A stretch of 64,000 nt of DNA from Paractinoplanes tereljensis (GTDB lineage: Bacteria; Actinomycetota; Actinomycetes; Mycobacteriales; Micromonosporaceae), in the NCBI RefSeq assembly GCF_016862435.1, contig NZ_BOMY01000028.1, positions 78,602 through 142,601 on the forward strand. Reading direction: 5' to 3'. Below the pieces are notes generated by a model, which was given only the letters and a program-made list of their open reading frames with translations, did not search any database and was not told the origin of the DNA. The translations under genes and the position numbers were made by a program. Positions 16,381 to 24,873 of the stretch are shown here, piece by piece (within the stretch, counting starts at the first letter, position 1; each line of letters opens with the position of its first letter).

Positions 16381-17727
16381 GTGCGTCTGGCAGACCTGAA
16401 CGGCCGGTCAGTGGCGATCTGGGGGACCGGCCGCGAGGGCCGGGCCGCGGTCACCGCGATCGCCAAGCAGAAGCCGTCCCGGCTGATCGCGGTCGACGAC
16501 AGCGCGAACTTCCTCTCCGTGCCCTGGGACGAGTTCGCCGAGACCGCCCCGCTGGCCGGTGGTGACCACGCCTTTCCCGCCCTGGTGACGGCCGACGTGG
16601 TGGTCCGCTCGCCGGGCGTGCCGCAGACGCACCCCTGGATGAAGGAGCTGCGCGAGCGGGGCGTCACGGTCACCGGGGGTAGTGCTCTCTGGATGGCCGA
16701 TAACGCAGCGCGAACCATCGGCGTTACCGGGAGCAAGGGCAAGAGCACCACCTCGAGCCTGATCAGCCACCTGCTGGCCGCGGTCGGCCGGCCCAACAGC
16801 TTCGGCGGCAACATCGGCGTGCCGCTGCTCGACCTGCCGCCGGCCGCGCAGTACGTGCTGGAGCTGTCCAGCTACCAGTGTGCCGACCTCACCGACTCGC
16901 CCCGGGTCGCCGTGGTGACCTCGCTGTTCCCCGAGCATTTGGACGCGCACGGGGGCGAGGAGGAGTACTACCGGGACAAGCTCAACCTGCTCCGGCACGG
17001 TCCCGAGATGATCGTGGTGAACGGCTCCGACCTGCGGCTGCGCGACAAGATCCGGGGCATCAGCGACCTGCACGGCTTCCCGCCGATCCCGGCCGGCGCC
17101 GACGACTCCCGGTTCCGGATCCACGACGAGTGGGTCTACTGCTCCGACGAGCCGCTGTTCCACCGGGAGGCGCTGCACCTCAAGGGCGCGCACAACGGCC
17201 GCAACCTGTGCGTGGCGCTGGCCGTGCTGGACGGCCTCGGGGTCGACGTGCCGGGCTCGAAGGACGAGCTGGAGGCGGCGGTCGAGGCGTTCGAGGGGCT
17301 GCCGCACCGGCTCGCCGAGATTGAGGACCCGTCCGGGCTGACCTTCGTCGACGACACGCTGTCGACAAGCCCCTACTCGGCGATCCACGCGATCGAGGCG
17401 TACGCGTCGCGACCGCTCACCGTGCTGGTCGGCGGCACCGACCGCGGCCTCGACTACGCACCGCTACGCGAGTTCCTCGCCGACCGCGAACTCACCGTGA
17501 TCGGCATTCCCGACTCGGGGCCGCGCATCCTGGAGGCGCTCGCCGGGCTGGCCGGGGTGCGGACCGAAAATGCCGAGGATCTGCCCTCGGCGGTGCGGCT
17601 GGCTCGCAAGCTGACCCCGTCCGGGGGAGTCGTCCTGCTGTCGCCGGCGGCGCCGAGCTACGGCCGGTACCGGAACTTCGAGCACCGCTCCGAGGCCTTC
17701 GCTACCGCCATCCGCGAATCCGCCTGA
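16381..17727 (+). CDS. murD2: MurD2-type UDP-MurNAc-L-Ala--L-glutamate ligase
   Basis: A 448-residue Mur ligase. Order: N-terminal UDP-binding domain (VAIWGTGREG, 11-20), central ATPase domain with P-loop GVTGSKGKSTT (114-124) and ELSSYQC, and C-terminal domain with HRLAEIEDPSGLTFVDDTLSTSP. This is the MurD group, and next to murL it should be the MurD2 variant that adds L-Glu rather than D-Glu to UDP-MurNAc-L-Ala; MurL then inverts the residue. GTG at 16381 has AGGAGGG at 16368-16374. A canonical murD in the dcw cluster is expected elsewhere or may be absent, which cannot be seen here. Confidence 0.9.
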   Translation: MRLADLNGRSVAIWGTGREGRAAVTAIAKQKPSRLIAVDDSANFLSVPWDEFAETAPLAGGDHAFPALVTADVVVRSPGVPQTHPWMKELRERGVTVTGGSALWMADNAARTIGVTGSKGKSTTSSLISHLLAAVGRPNSFGGNIGVPLLDLPPAAQYVLELSSYQCADLTDSPRVAVVTSLFPEHLDAHGGEEEYYRDKLNLLRHGPEMIVVNGSDLRLRDKIRGISDLHGFPPIPAGADDSRFRIHDEWVYCSDEPLFHREALHLKGAHNGRNLCVALAVLDGLGVDVPGSKDELEAAVEAFEGLPHRLAEIEDPSGLTFVDDTLSTSPYSAIHAIEAYASRPLTVLVGGTDRGLDYAPLREFLADRELTVIGIPDSGPRILEALAGLAGVRTENAEDLPSAVRLARKLTPSGGVVLLSPAAPSYGRYRNFEHRSEAFATAIRESA

Positions 17728-17744
17728 AGCACCCCGTCGTCGAG

Positions 17745-17767
17745 CCGCCGGTAATCATTACCGGCGG
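17745..17767 (+). terminator. Palindromic hairpin after murD2
   Basis: CCGCCGGTAAT and ATTACCGGCGG are exact complements separated by a single C, 18 bases after the murD2 stop. Without a T-run it is a weak Rho-independent terminator at best. The near-zero loop means it could also be a dimeric protein-binding site (GGTAAT-C-ATTACC). Confidence 0.5.
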
Positions 17768-17982
17768 TGACGATGTTTGCTGCCCTGAGCCCGGCCATCG
17801 GGCCCGGCCGGAGGCCGGGTGACCAGCGCAACCACCGCCTGGCCGGTCCCCTCGGCGGGACTTCCTATCTGCGTTTGGGAGCGTTCCCGACGCGTACGGT
17901 AAATTTTTTGATCATGTTTCCGGGGTTGCCTGGATGTTTCGAATCGTTCGTGAAGTCATCCGAACGGCCCAGGTGCTCTCAT

Positions 17983-18026
17983 GCTTTTGTCGTCATGGCC
18001 TCATCTGAAACGGCTATGACAAAAGC
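17983..18026. repeat. Imperfect inverted repeat, 9-base core arms
   Basis: GCTTTTGTC (17983-17991) and GACAAAAGC (18018-18026) are exact complements. Pairing extends inward, with a 3-base bulge, through ATGGCC against GGCTAT. The loop is about 11 bases. It could fold as an RNA stem-loop in a long leader for the RpiR gene or act as an operator. No known family recognised. Confidence 0.5.
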
Positions 18027-18229
18027 GGGCAATTCCTTTCAGGTGACGCCGGTCACTCCGTAAAGAACATTTCCGGATCGATGACCGTCAAGCGGTTGCC
18101 GCGTAACACGCGTTCATCGTCGCTGGTCAGGTAACGGTTTGAAAACTTCGCCCACAGCCTTGACACAGGTGGGTGATTAGTAAGAACTTTTACCGCGACA
18201 GTAAACAGTCCTTCCTGAAAGGGTGGCCG

Positions 18230-19180
18230 ATGAGCGAGCCAGAGATGGACGGCGCCGCGCGGACGGCGATCGTCGACTCGCTTGTCGTCGATTCGCGGCC
18301 GTCCGACGGTGTGCTCCTGCGGATTCGGTCGTTGCTGCCGGAATTCACCGGCGCACTACGGCGGGTAGCCGAGCAGGTCCTCACCGACCCGGCGGCGGCC
18401 TCCCGGGCCACCATCGTCGAACTCGCCGAGCGCAGCGGCACCTCGCCGGCCACCGTCACCCGGTTCTGCCGCGCGCTCGGCTTCGACGGTTACGCCGACC
18501 TGCGGCTCGGCATCGCGGCCGAGACCGGCCGGGCCCGGTCGGCCGGCTGGACGGTCGACATCGGCCGGGAGATCCAGCCCGGCGATCCACTCGCCCGGGT
18601 CCTCGGGCAGATCATGGCGGCCGACACCCGCGCCATGCATGACACCGCCGCGCTGCTCGACCTGGCCGAGGTGGAGCGGGCCGCGGTGGCGATCGCGGCG
18701 GCCCCGCGGGTCAACATCTTCGGCGCCAGCGGAAGCGCGCTGGTCGGCGAGGAGATGCAGTTCAGCCTGCACCGCATCGGCGTGCCGGTGTGGGCCTGGA
18801 CCGACGTGCACAACGGCCTGGCCAGCGCGGCGCTCTCCCGGGCCGGCCACGTCGCGCTCGGCATCTCGCACTCGGGGGAGACCGGCGAGACGATCGAGCT
18901 GCTCGCCGAGGCGAGCAGCCGGGGGGCGACCACCATCGCCCTGACCAGCTTTCCTCGCTCGCCGCTGGCCGAGCTGGCCGACATCGTGCTGCTCACCGCC
19001 ACCCAGGCGACGACCTTCCGGCCGGACGCGCTCAGCGCCCGGCACCCGCAGCTGGTCGTTCTCGACCTGCTCTATGTCGCGGTCGCACAGCGGACCCACG
19101 AACGTTCGCACGCGGCCTTTCAGAAAACCGCACAAGCCGTCCACGGCCACAAGGCCGCAAAAGACGGCACCCCCGTTTAA
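18230..19180 (+). CDS. MurR/RpiR-family regulator with SIS domain
   Basis: A 316-residue regulator: an N-terminal HTH_6 domain (~20-100; ATIVELAERSGTSPATVTRF) and a C-terminal SIS sugar-isomerase fold (~125-260; NIFGASGSALVGEEM, GISHSGETGETIEL) that binds phosphosugars. The ATG at 18230 is preceded by GGGTGG; an in-frame upstream start at 18173 lacks a site. It lies 78 bases before the DasABC-like importer genes on the same strand and ahead of NgcEFG, so it most likely controls amino-sugar uptake in response to a sugar phosphate such as GlcNAc-6-P or MurNAc-6-P. In Streptomyces this job belongs to the GntR protein DasR, so the regulator type differs here. Confidence 0.9.
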   Translation: MSEPEMDGAARTAIVDSLVVDSRPSDGVLLRIRSLLPEFTGALRRVAEQVLTDPAAASRATIVELAERSGTSPATVTRFCRALGFDGYADLRLGIAAETGRARSAGWTVDIGREIQPGDPLARVLGQIMAADTRAMHDTAALLDLAEVERAAVAIAAAPRVNIFGASGSALVGEEMQFSLHRIGVPVWAWTDVHNGLASAALSRAGHVALGISHSGETGETIELLAEASSRGATTIALTSFPRSPLAELADIVLLTATQATTFRPDALSARHPQLVVLDLLYVAVAQRTHERSHAAFQKTAQAVHGHKAAKDGTPV

Positions 19181-19258
19181 ACCACCACCGGCCCCACCAC
19201 CACCTTAATCGGAATAACCCCAAATCCCCTCATATGTGAATTCCTTCAGGAGGAAGCG

Positions 19259-20572
19259 ATGAAGCGCCAACTCGTCGCAGTGGCCGCCCTCGCGGCGACG
19301 CTGCTCGGGGCCGCGGCCTGCGGCTCCAACGACGACGACTCCCCCACGACGTCCGCTTCCGGCCCGGTCGACGGCAAGGGCAAGACCCTCAAGGTCTGGC
19401 TGATGGTCGACGCGCAGAGCGCCTGGAAGGGTGTCGTCGACGACGCCTCCAAGCGGTTCACCGACGCGACCGGCGCCCAGGTCAACGTGGAATACCAGCA
19501 GTGGGCCAACCACCTCACCAAGCTGGACGCGACGCTGGCCGGCTCGGACGTGCCGGACGTCGTCGAGCTCGGCAACACCGAGTTCCCGAAGTACGTGTTC
19601 AGCTCGGCCTTCGCGGCCATCAACCCGGGTGACTACGAGAACTCGGACACCTGGCTGCAGGGCCTCAAGGGCGCCTGCGACTTCGAGGGCAAGACCTACT
19701 GCGTGCCCTACTACGCCGGTGCTCGCGTGCTGATCTACCGCACCGACCTGTTCAAGTCGGCCGGCATCGCCGCCGCACCGAAGACGTACGACGAGTTCCT
19801 GGCCGACGCGGACAAGCTGCAGACCGCCAAGAAGTCGGACTCGAAGTTCGGCGCCGTCTACATGCCGGGGCAGTACTGGTACTCGGCGATGTCCTGGGTC
19901 AAGTCGACCGGCGGCGACATCGCGAAGCAGGACGGCGACAAGTGGGTCGGCCAGCTGTCCCAGCCGGCTTCGGTCCAGGGCCTGCAGCGCTGGGTCGACA
20001 TGGTCAAGAAGTACTCGAAGGCGGACCCGACCAAGAACGAGAACGACCAGGCCGGCATCTTCGCGCAGGGCCAGTCCGGCATGTTCTACGGCAACGCCTG
20101 GGAGCTGGGCGCGGCTGAGCAGATCAAGAAGGACCCGAACGACCCGAACTCCGCGCTTGTCGACACCAAGGTCAAGGGCAAGCTGGCCGCCGCGCCGATG
20201 CCCGAGGTCCCGTCCTTCCTGGGCGGCTCGAACCTGGGCGTCACCGAGAAGAGCCAGAACAAGGAACTGGCCGCTCAGTGGATCAAGGCGTTCACCGACA
20301 GCACCTCGATGGCCGGCCTGATCAAGGCCAGCGCGCTGCCGAACGCGACCGCGCTGCTGGACAAGGCCGCCACCGACAACCCGGCCATCGCGCCGGCCGC
20401 GCTCGCCGCCAAGAGCAGCTGGTTCCCGCCGAACGCCGAGAAGTGGGCGGACGTCGAGAAGGGCAACGTCCTGCAGACGATGCTGACCGACATCCTCACC
20501 GGCAAGAAGTCCGTGGCCGACGGCGCCAAGTGGGCCGACGACCAGATCAACACCACGTTGAACGAGAGCTGA
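19259..20572 (+). CDS. dasA: DasA-like chitobiose-binding lipoprotein
   Basis: A 437-residue solute-binding lipoprotein: signal peptide with lipobox AAAC (Cys21), Asp/Ser/Thr-rich linker, then the binding fold. The pieces VWLMVDAQSAW, PDVVELGNTEFPKYV, VPYYAGARVLIYR and VLQTMLTDILTGKKSV resemble Streptomyces DasA, the N,N'-diacetylchitobiose receptor (recalled similarity, not computed). AGGAGGAAG precedes the ATG. It is followed by a 12-pair hairpin and two permease genes. The neighbouring NgcE-type system and RpiR regulator strengthen an amino-sugar assignment; a different oligosaccharide is still possible. Confidence 0.82.
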   Translation: MKRQLVAVAALAATLLGAAACGSNDDDSPTTSASGPVDGKGKTLKVWLMVDAQSAWKGVVDDASKRFTDATGAQVNVEYQQWANHLTKLDATLAGSDVPDVVELGNTEFPKYVFSSAFAAINPGDYENSDTWLQGLKGACDFEGKTYCVPYYAGARVLIYRTDLFKSAGIAAAPKTYDEFLADADKLQTAKKSDSKFGAVYMPGQYWYSAMSWVKSTGGDIAKQDGDKWVGQLSQPASVQGLQRWVDMVKKYSKADPTKNENDQAGIFAQGQSGMFYGNAWELGAAEQIKKDPNDPNSALVDTKVKGKLAAAPMPEVPSFLGGSNLGVTEKSQNKELAAQWIKAFTDSTSMAGLIKASALPNATALLDKAATDNPAIAPAALAAKSSWFPPNAEKWADVEKGNVLQTMLTDILTGKKSVADGAKWADDQINTTLNES

Positions 20573-20579
20573 TCCCGTC

Positions 20580-20608
20580 GCCGCCCGCCCCCGTCCGGGG
20601 CGGGCGGC
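20580..20608 (+). terminator. Hairpin after the DasA-like gene
   Basis: GCCGCCCGCCCC (20580-20591) pairs exactly with GGGGCGGGCGGC (20597-20608) around a 5-base loop, 8 bases after the stop. No T-run follows. Like the one at 7359 it sits between a binding-protein gene and downstream transport genes, so attenuation or 3'-end protection of the binding-protein message is likely. Confidence 0.72.
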
Positions 20609-20645
20609 ACCGCTCCCGGCTCCCGGCTTCCGGAAGAGGAATCTG

Positions 20646-21626
20646 ATGTCCGTCGTCGAATCACCGGCGACCCGCCCCACGGGCGGGCCCGCACCGCACC
20701 GGGCACCCGGCCGCGCGTCCCGAGCGCGCCGCCGCCGTCAGGGCGCCAGCACCCCGTGGCTGCTCTCCATCCCCACCCTGATCCTGCTGGCCGGCCTGCT
20801 CGGTTATCCGCTCATCCGGATGGTCGTGCTGTCGTTCCAGAACATGCGGCTGCGCGAGCTGCTCAGCGGTCGCACCCCACCGTGGGTCGGCTTCGACAAC
20901 TACACCAAGGTTCTCGGCGACTCGGTCTTCTGGACGGTCGTGGGCCGTACGGTCCTGTTCACGATCGTCTGCGTCATCATCTCGGTCCTGATCGGACTCG
21001 GCATCGCGCTGCTGATGCGCCGGGTCAACCGCGGCGTGAAGATGCTGATGATCGTCGCGATGATGTTCGTCTGGGCGCTGCCGCAGCTGGTCGCGGCGCA
21101 GATCTTCCGCTGGATCACCGACTCCGACTTCGGTGTCCTCAACTACGTGCTCAACTTCCTGCCCGGCGTGAACTTCGACAACCACAGCTGGTTCGTCAAC
21201 CCGTGGCAGGGCTGGGGGGTCATCACCACCCTGGTGGTCTGGGCCGGCGTGCCGTTCCTCGCGATCACCCTGAACGCCGGGCTCACCCAGGTGCCGAAGG
21301 AACTGGTCGAGGCGGCCACGGTGGACGGCGCGACGCCCTGGCAGGTGCTGCGCAACATCACCCTGCCGATCCTCAAGCCGCTCATCACGATCGTCACCAC
21401 GCTGTCGGTGATCTGGGACTTCGGCCTGTTCACCCAGAACTGGGCGCTGCGCGACGGGCACCCCGAGCCGGTGTACCAGACGCTCGCGACCTACTCGTAC
21501 ACGCAGGCGTTCGGCCAATCGCGGTACAGCATCGGCTCGGCCATCTCGGTGATCACCGTGCTGCTGATGCTCGGCGTGATGGCGTTCTACATCCGGCAGA
21601 TGTTCAAGATCGGGGAGGTGGACTGA
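20646..21626 (+). CDS. dasB: DasB-like sugar ABC permease (MalF type)
   Basis: A 326-residue CUT1 permease with a basic cytoplasmic N-terminus (RASRARRRRQG, ~residues 25-35), about six membrane spans starting at WLLSIPTLILLAGLLGY, and the EAA loop LVEAATVDGATPWQVLRNI near residue 220-235. GGAAGAGGAA lies just before the ATG. Partner of the following permease and of the DasA-like receptor; the operon has no ATPase, as in Streptomyces das, where MsiK serves. Confidence 0.88.
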   Translation: MSVVESPATRPTGGPAPHRAPGRASRARRRRQGASTPWLLSIPTLILLAGLLGYPLIRMVVLSFQNMRLRELLSGRTPPWVGFDNYTKVLGDSVFWTVVGRTVLFTIVCVIISVLIGLGIALLMRRVNRGVKMLMIVAMMFVWALPQLVAAQIFRWITDSDFGVLNYVLNFLPGVNFDNHSWFVNPWQGWGVITTLVVWAGVPFLAITLNAGLTQVPKELVEAATVDGATPWQVLRNITLPILKPLITIVTTLSVIWDFGLFTQNWALRDGHPEPVYQTLATYSYTQAFGQSRYSIGSAISVITVLLMLGVMAFYIRQMFKIGEVD

Positions 21627-22480
21627 TGGCCCGGGACGAGGGAGTTGTCACCGTCGGCCGGTCGATGGCCGGCACGATCGCCGCCAACACGATCGGCGTG
21701 ATCTTCTCGCTGTTCATGCTGTTCCCGGTCTACTGGGTGCTGAACACCGCGTTCAAGCCGGCCGACGAGGTTCTCGCGCTGACCCCGACGTTCTGGCCCG
21801 AGCACCCGACCTTCGCCAACTTCACGTCGGCGTTCAAGGCGCCGCTGTTCATGCAGGACATGCTGAACGGCCTGATCGTGACGGTGCTGGCGGTGGCCGG
21901 CGCGCTGGTGGTCGGCTTCCTGGCCGCGCTGGCGATCGCCCGGTTCAGCTTCTACGGCCGCAAGGCGATCATCCTGGTCGTCCTGGCGGTCCAGTTGGTT
22001 CCGTTCATCGCGCTGCTCATCCCGCTGTTCCTGATGCTGCAGACGGTGTCCTTGACCAACAGTCTGATCGGTGTGAGTATCACCTACTTGGTCCTGATCT
22101 TGCCGTATACGGTGTGGACACTGCGCGGGTTCATCTCCGGCATCCCGCGCGAGCTCGACGAGGCCGCGCTCATCGACGGCTGCACCCGGGCCCAGGTGTT
22201 CTGGCGCATCATCCTGCCGCTGACCGGCCCCGGCCTGGTCGCGACGAGCGTCTACGGGTTCATCCAGGCCTGGAACGAATTCATCATCATCAACACGCTC
22301 AACAGCCCGGCCAAGCAGAACCTGATGGCCTGGCTGCTGCAGAACCAAACCACCCGCGGTACCGCCTGGGGGCCCCTCATGGCCGGTGCGATCATCACCT
22401 CGATCCCGGTGGTGATCTTCTTCCTGATCATCCAACGCAATATCGCCACCGGTCTCACGGCCGGTGCTGTAAAGGGCTAG
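21626..22480 (+). CDS. dasC: DasC-like sugar ABC permease (MalG type)
   Basis: A 284-residue CUT1 permease whose ATG shares one base with the upstream stop (TGATG). Membrane spans begin at IGVIFSLFMLFPVYWVL; the EAA loop ELDEAALIDGCTRAQVFWRI is near residues 172-191; the C-terminus QRNIATGLTAGAVKG is typical of MalG proteins. It forms the membrane channel with the DasB-like protein. Only 16 bases separate it from the NgcE-type gene, so both importers are probably on one transcript. Confidence 0.88.
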   Translation: MARDEGVVTVGRSMAGTIAANTIGVIFSLFMLFPVYWVLNTAFKPADEVLALTPTFWPEHPTFANFTSAFKAPLFMQDMLNGLIVTVLAVAGALVVGFLAALAIARFSFYGRKAIILVVLAVQLVPFIALLIPLFLMLQTVSLTNSLIGVSITYLVLILPYTVWTLRGFISGIPRELDEAALIDGCTRAQVFWRIILPLTGPGLVATSVYGFIQAWNEFIIINTLNSPAKQNLMAWLLQNQTTRGTAWGPLMAGAIITSIPVVIFFLIIQRNIATGLTAGAVKG

Positions 22481-22496
22481 CACCTGAGGAGATGCT

Positions 22497-23933
22497 GTGA
22501 CCGAGATATTCGCCAAGACCGAGGTCGACCGCCGTACGCTGCTGCGTCGCGCGGCCGCCGTCGGCATGCTGGCCACCCCCGCGGTGGGCCTGCTGAGCGC
22601 CTGCGTCGGCGGCGGTGAGGACGAGCCGACGACCCAGTCGACCGGCACCAAGTCGGCGGACAACCCGCTGGGCATCGACACCAAGGCCGGTGTCGAGATC
22701 GTCATCTTCAACGGCGGTCTGGGCACGGCGTACGCCACCGACGTGGACACTCCGCTGTTCAACAAGAAGTGGGCCGACGCCAAGATCACGTACTCGGCCA
22801 CCGAGCAGATCTCGACGGTCATCCAGCCCCGGATCAACGCCGGCTCTCCGCCGGACATGATCAACAACTCGGGCTCGAACCTGATGGACTTCGGTGCGAT
22901 CGTCAAGGCCGGCCAGGCCGCCGACCTGACCGATCTCTTTGCCGCGCCGTCCTGGGACGTGGCCGGCAAGACGGTTGCCGAGACCCTGGTGCCGGGTGCC
23001 GTTCAGCAGGGCACGTACGACGGCAAGCCGTTCGCGATGAACTACTCGTACACCGTGTTCGGCCTCTGGTACAACAAGAAGCTGTTCGAGAAGAACAGCT
23101 GGACCATCCCCACCACCTGGGCCGACTTCACCGCGCTGCTCGACAAGATCAAGGCGGCCGGCATCACGCCGTTCGGCTACGCGGGCGCCAACGCGTCGTA
23201 CTACATGGTCCGGGCCCTGCTCACCAGCGCCGCGAAGATCGGCACCGAGCAGTCGCTCAAGGACATCGACAACCTGAAGCCGGGTGCCTGGACCGCCGAC
23301 CCGATCAAGCAGGCCGCGCAGGCCTGGGGCGAGGTCGGCAACAAGTACATCAACAAGACCTTCCTGGGCCTCAAGCACACCGAGGTGCAGCTGCAGCAGG
23401 ACCAGGACAAGGTCGCGTTCTACCCGTGTGGTTCCTGGCTGGAGAACGAGCAGGCCAAGGACACCCCGGCCGGCTTCGAGTACGCGGTGGCCGCGTTCCC
23501 GAGCGTCACCGCCGCCGACAAGCTCCCGGCGACCGCCATCAACGCGGCGGCCGGCGAGATCTACTTCGCGGCGGCCAAGGGCAAGAACCCGCAGGGCGGC
23601 AAGGAGTACCTGCGGGCCATGCTCTCCAAGGAGGCGGCGCTGGGCTTCACCAAGCTCACCAAGTCGCTTACGGTGGTGGCGGGCGCGTCCGACGGCCAGA
23701 CCATTTCTCCCGGTCTGACCAGCGCGAACGACATGCTGACCAAGGCCGGCCAGGACGTCTTCGTGGGCTACCTGTTCGACACCTGGTACAAGAAGCTCGA
23801 CGACGAGTCCCGCGGTGCGGTCAACGACCTGATGTTCAAGGGCGGCGACGCGCAGAAGTTCTGCGACCGGATGGAGGCGGCGTCCCAGGCGGTCGCCAAG
23901 GACTCCTCGATCACCAAGTTCACCCGCAGCTGA
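22497..23933 (+). CDS. ngcE: NgcE-like N-acetylglucosamine/diacetylchitobiose-binding lipoprotein
   Basis: A 478-residue binding protein. The N-terminus carries a twin-arginine-like signal (DRRTLLRRAAAVGML) and a lipobox LSAC with Cys36, so a Tat-exported lipoprotein is possible. The mature part has KSADNPLG, VVIFNGG-like VIFNGGLGTAYA, QPRINAGSPPDMINNSG, NYSYTVFGLWYNKKLF and FYPCGSWLENE, features I recall from Streptomyces NgcE and its family of GlcNAc/chitobiose receptors. GAGGAG precedes the GTG start. Two matching permeases follow. Substrate specificity (GlcNAc versus chitobiose) is inferred from family. Confidence 0.87.
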   Translation: MTEIFAKTEVDRRTLLRRAAAVGMLATPAVGLLSACVGGGEDEPTTQSTGTKSADNPLGIDTKAGVEIVIFNGGLGTAYATDVDTPLFNKKWADAKITYSATEQISTVIQPRINAGSPPDMINNSGSNLMDFGAIVKAGQAADLTDLFAAPSWDVAGKTVAETLVPGAVQQGTYDGKPFAMNYSYTVFGLWYNKKLFEKNSWTIPTTWADFTALLDKIKAAGITPFGYAGANASYYMVRALLTSAAKIGTEQSLKDIDNLKPGAWTADPIKQAAQAWGEVGNKYINKTFLGLKHTEVQLQQDQDKVAFYPCGSWLENEQAKDTPAGFEYAVAAFPSVTAADKLPATAINAAAGEIYFAAAKGKNPQGGKEYLRAMLSKEAALGFTKLTKSLTVVAGASDGQTISPGLTSANDMLTKAGQDVFVGYLFDTWYKKLDDESRGAVNDLMFKGGDAQKFCDRMEAASQAVAKDSSITKFTRS

Positions 23934-23956
23934 GTTTCTTCGATAGGTAGGACGCC

Positions 23957-24862
23957 ATGCGGCACGGCAAGTACCCCTTCATCATTGGTTTCCTTGTCGT
24001 GCCGGTGGCGCTCTACGCCACCTTCGTGGTGGCGGCGTACATCCAGACGTTCCAGCTGTCGCTGACCAGCTGGTCCGGCCTCGGCAAGATCGATTACATC
24101 GGCTTCGACAACTTCGTGAAGCTGTGGCACGACGACGTCTTCTGGAAATCGATCAAGCACAACCTGTTCCTGCTGATCCTGCTGCCGATCATCACCATCG
24201 TCATCGCGCTGGTCTTCGCGTTCCTGCTGAACGTCGGCGGCGGGCACAAGGGCGGACAGACCCGGGGCGTGTGGGGCTCCAAGGTCTACCGGATCATCTT
24301 CTTCTTTCCGCAGCTGCTGGCCCTGGCCATCGTCGCGGTGATCTTCGGCCGGGTGTTCGGGCCGGACAAGAGCGGCATGCTCAACGGCCTGTTCCCGGCG
24401 TCCTGGAAGCCGTGGCTGTTCCTGGCCGACGAGCGGTACGCGATGGCCTGCATCCTGATCGTGCTGGTCTGGCAGGCGGTCGGCTTCTACGTCGTGCTGT
24501 TCTCGGCCGGCATGGGCTCGATCTCCACCGACATCTACGAGGCCGCGGCACTCGACGGCGCCACCCGGATCACGCTGTTCTTCCGGATCACCGTCCCGCT
24601 GCTCTGGAGCACCATCCAGGTCGCCTGGGTCTACCTCGGCATCGCCGCGTTCGACGCGTTCGCGCTGGTCAACATCATGACCGTGGACCGAGGCGGGCCG
24701 AACGGCGCGTCCTCGGTGCTCAGCCTCATGATCTATCGCAACGCGTTCGACTTCTCGCAGGCCGGTTACGCCTGCGCGCTCGGTGTCGTGCTCTTCTTCC
24801 TGACCCTGACCTTCGCGGCGCTGACCCTGCGGGTCACCCGGCGCGACTCCGTGGAAGCCTGA
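23957..24862 (+). CDS. ngcF: NgcF-like ABC permease
   Basis: A 301-residue CUT1 permease of the MalF class. The first span is FIIGFLVVPVALYATFVVAA; further spans include LLILLPIITIVIALVFAFLL and the EAA loop IYEAAALDGATRITLFFRI near 194-212. The long Gly/His-rich loop after the second span (GGGHKGGQTRG) is a feature I associate with NgcF proteins. Partner of the next gene; both follow NgcE. No ATPase gene nearby. Confidence 0.87.
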   Translation: MRHGKYPFIIGFLVVPVALYATFVVAAYIQTFQLSLTSWSGLGKIDYIGFDNFVKLWHDDVFWKSIKHNLFLLILLPIITIVIALVFAFLLNVGGGHKGGQTRGVWGSKVYRIIFFFPQLLALAIVAVIFGRVFGPDKSGMLNGLFPASWKPWLFLADERYAMACILIVLVWQAVGFYVVLFSAGMGSISTDIYEAAALDGATRITLFFRITVPLLWSTIQVAWVYLGIAAFDAFALVNIMTVDRGGPNGASSVLSLMIYRNAFDFSQAGYACALGVVLFFLTLTFAALTLRVTRRDSVEA

Positions 24863-24873
24863 GGGGGCGCACG

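Larger units (their letters stand above)
17728..18229. other. Intergenic region between murD2 and the RpiR regulator gene
   Basis: About 500 bases without a gene I can support. It is locally richer in A+T than its surroundings. It holds a palindrome (17745-17767), a longer imperfect inverted repeat (17983-18026), a TTGACA at 18160-18165 with no convincing -10 at normal spacing (TAAGAA at 18181 is 15 bases away), and GTAA-N6-TTAC at 18180-18193 just before the regulator, a possible autoregulatory operator. A 98-codon frame at 17767-18063 is rejected for its composition and lack of a ribosome site. Confidence 0.6.

Noticed and set aside
17767..18063. 98-codon frame between murD2 and the RpiR gene
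   Set aside because: No ribosome site, mixed composition, overlaps palindrome and inverted repeat; more likely control region.
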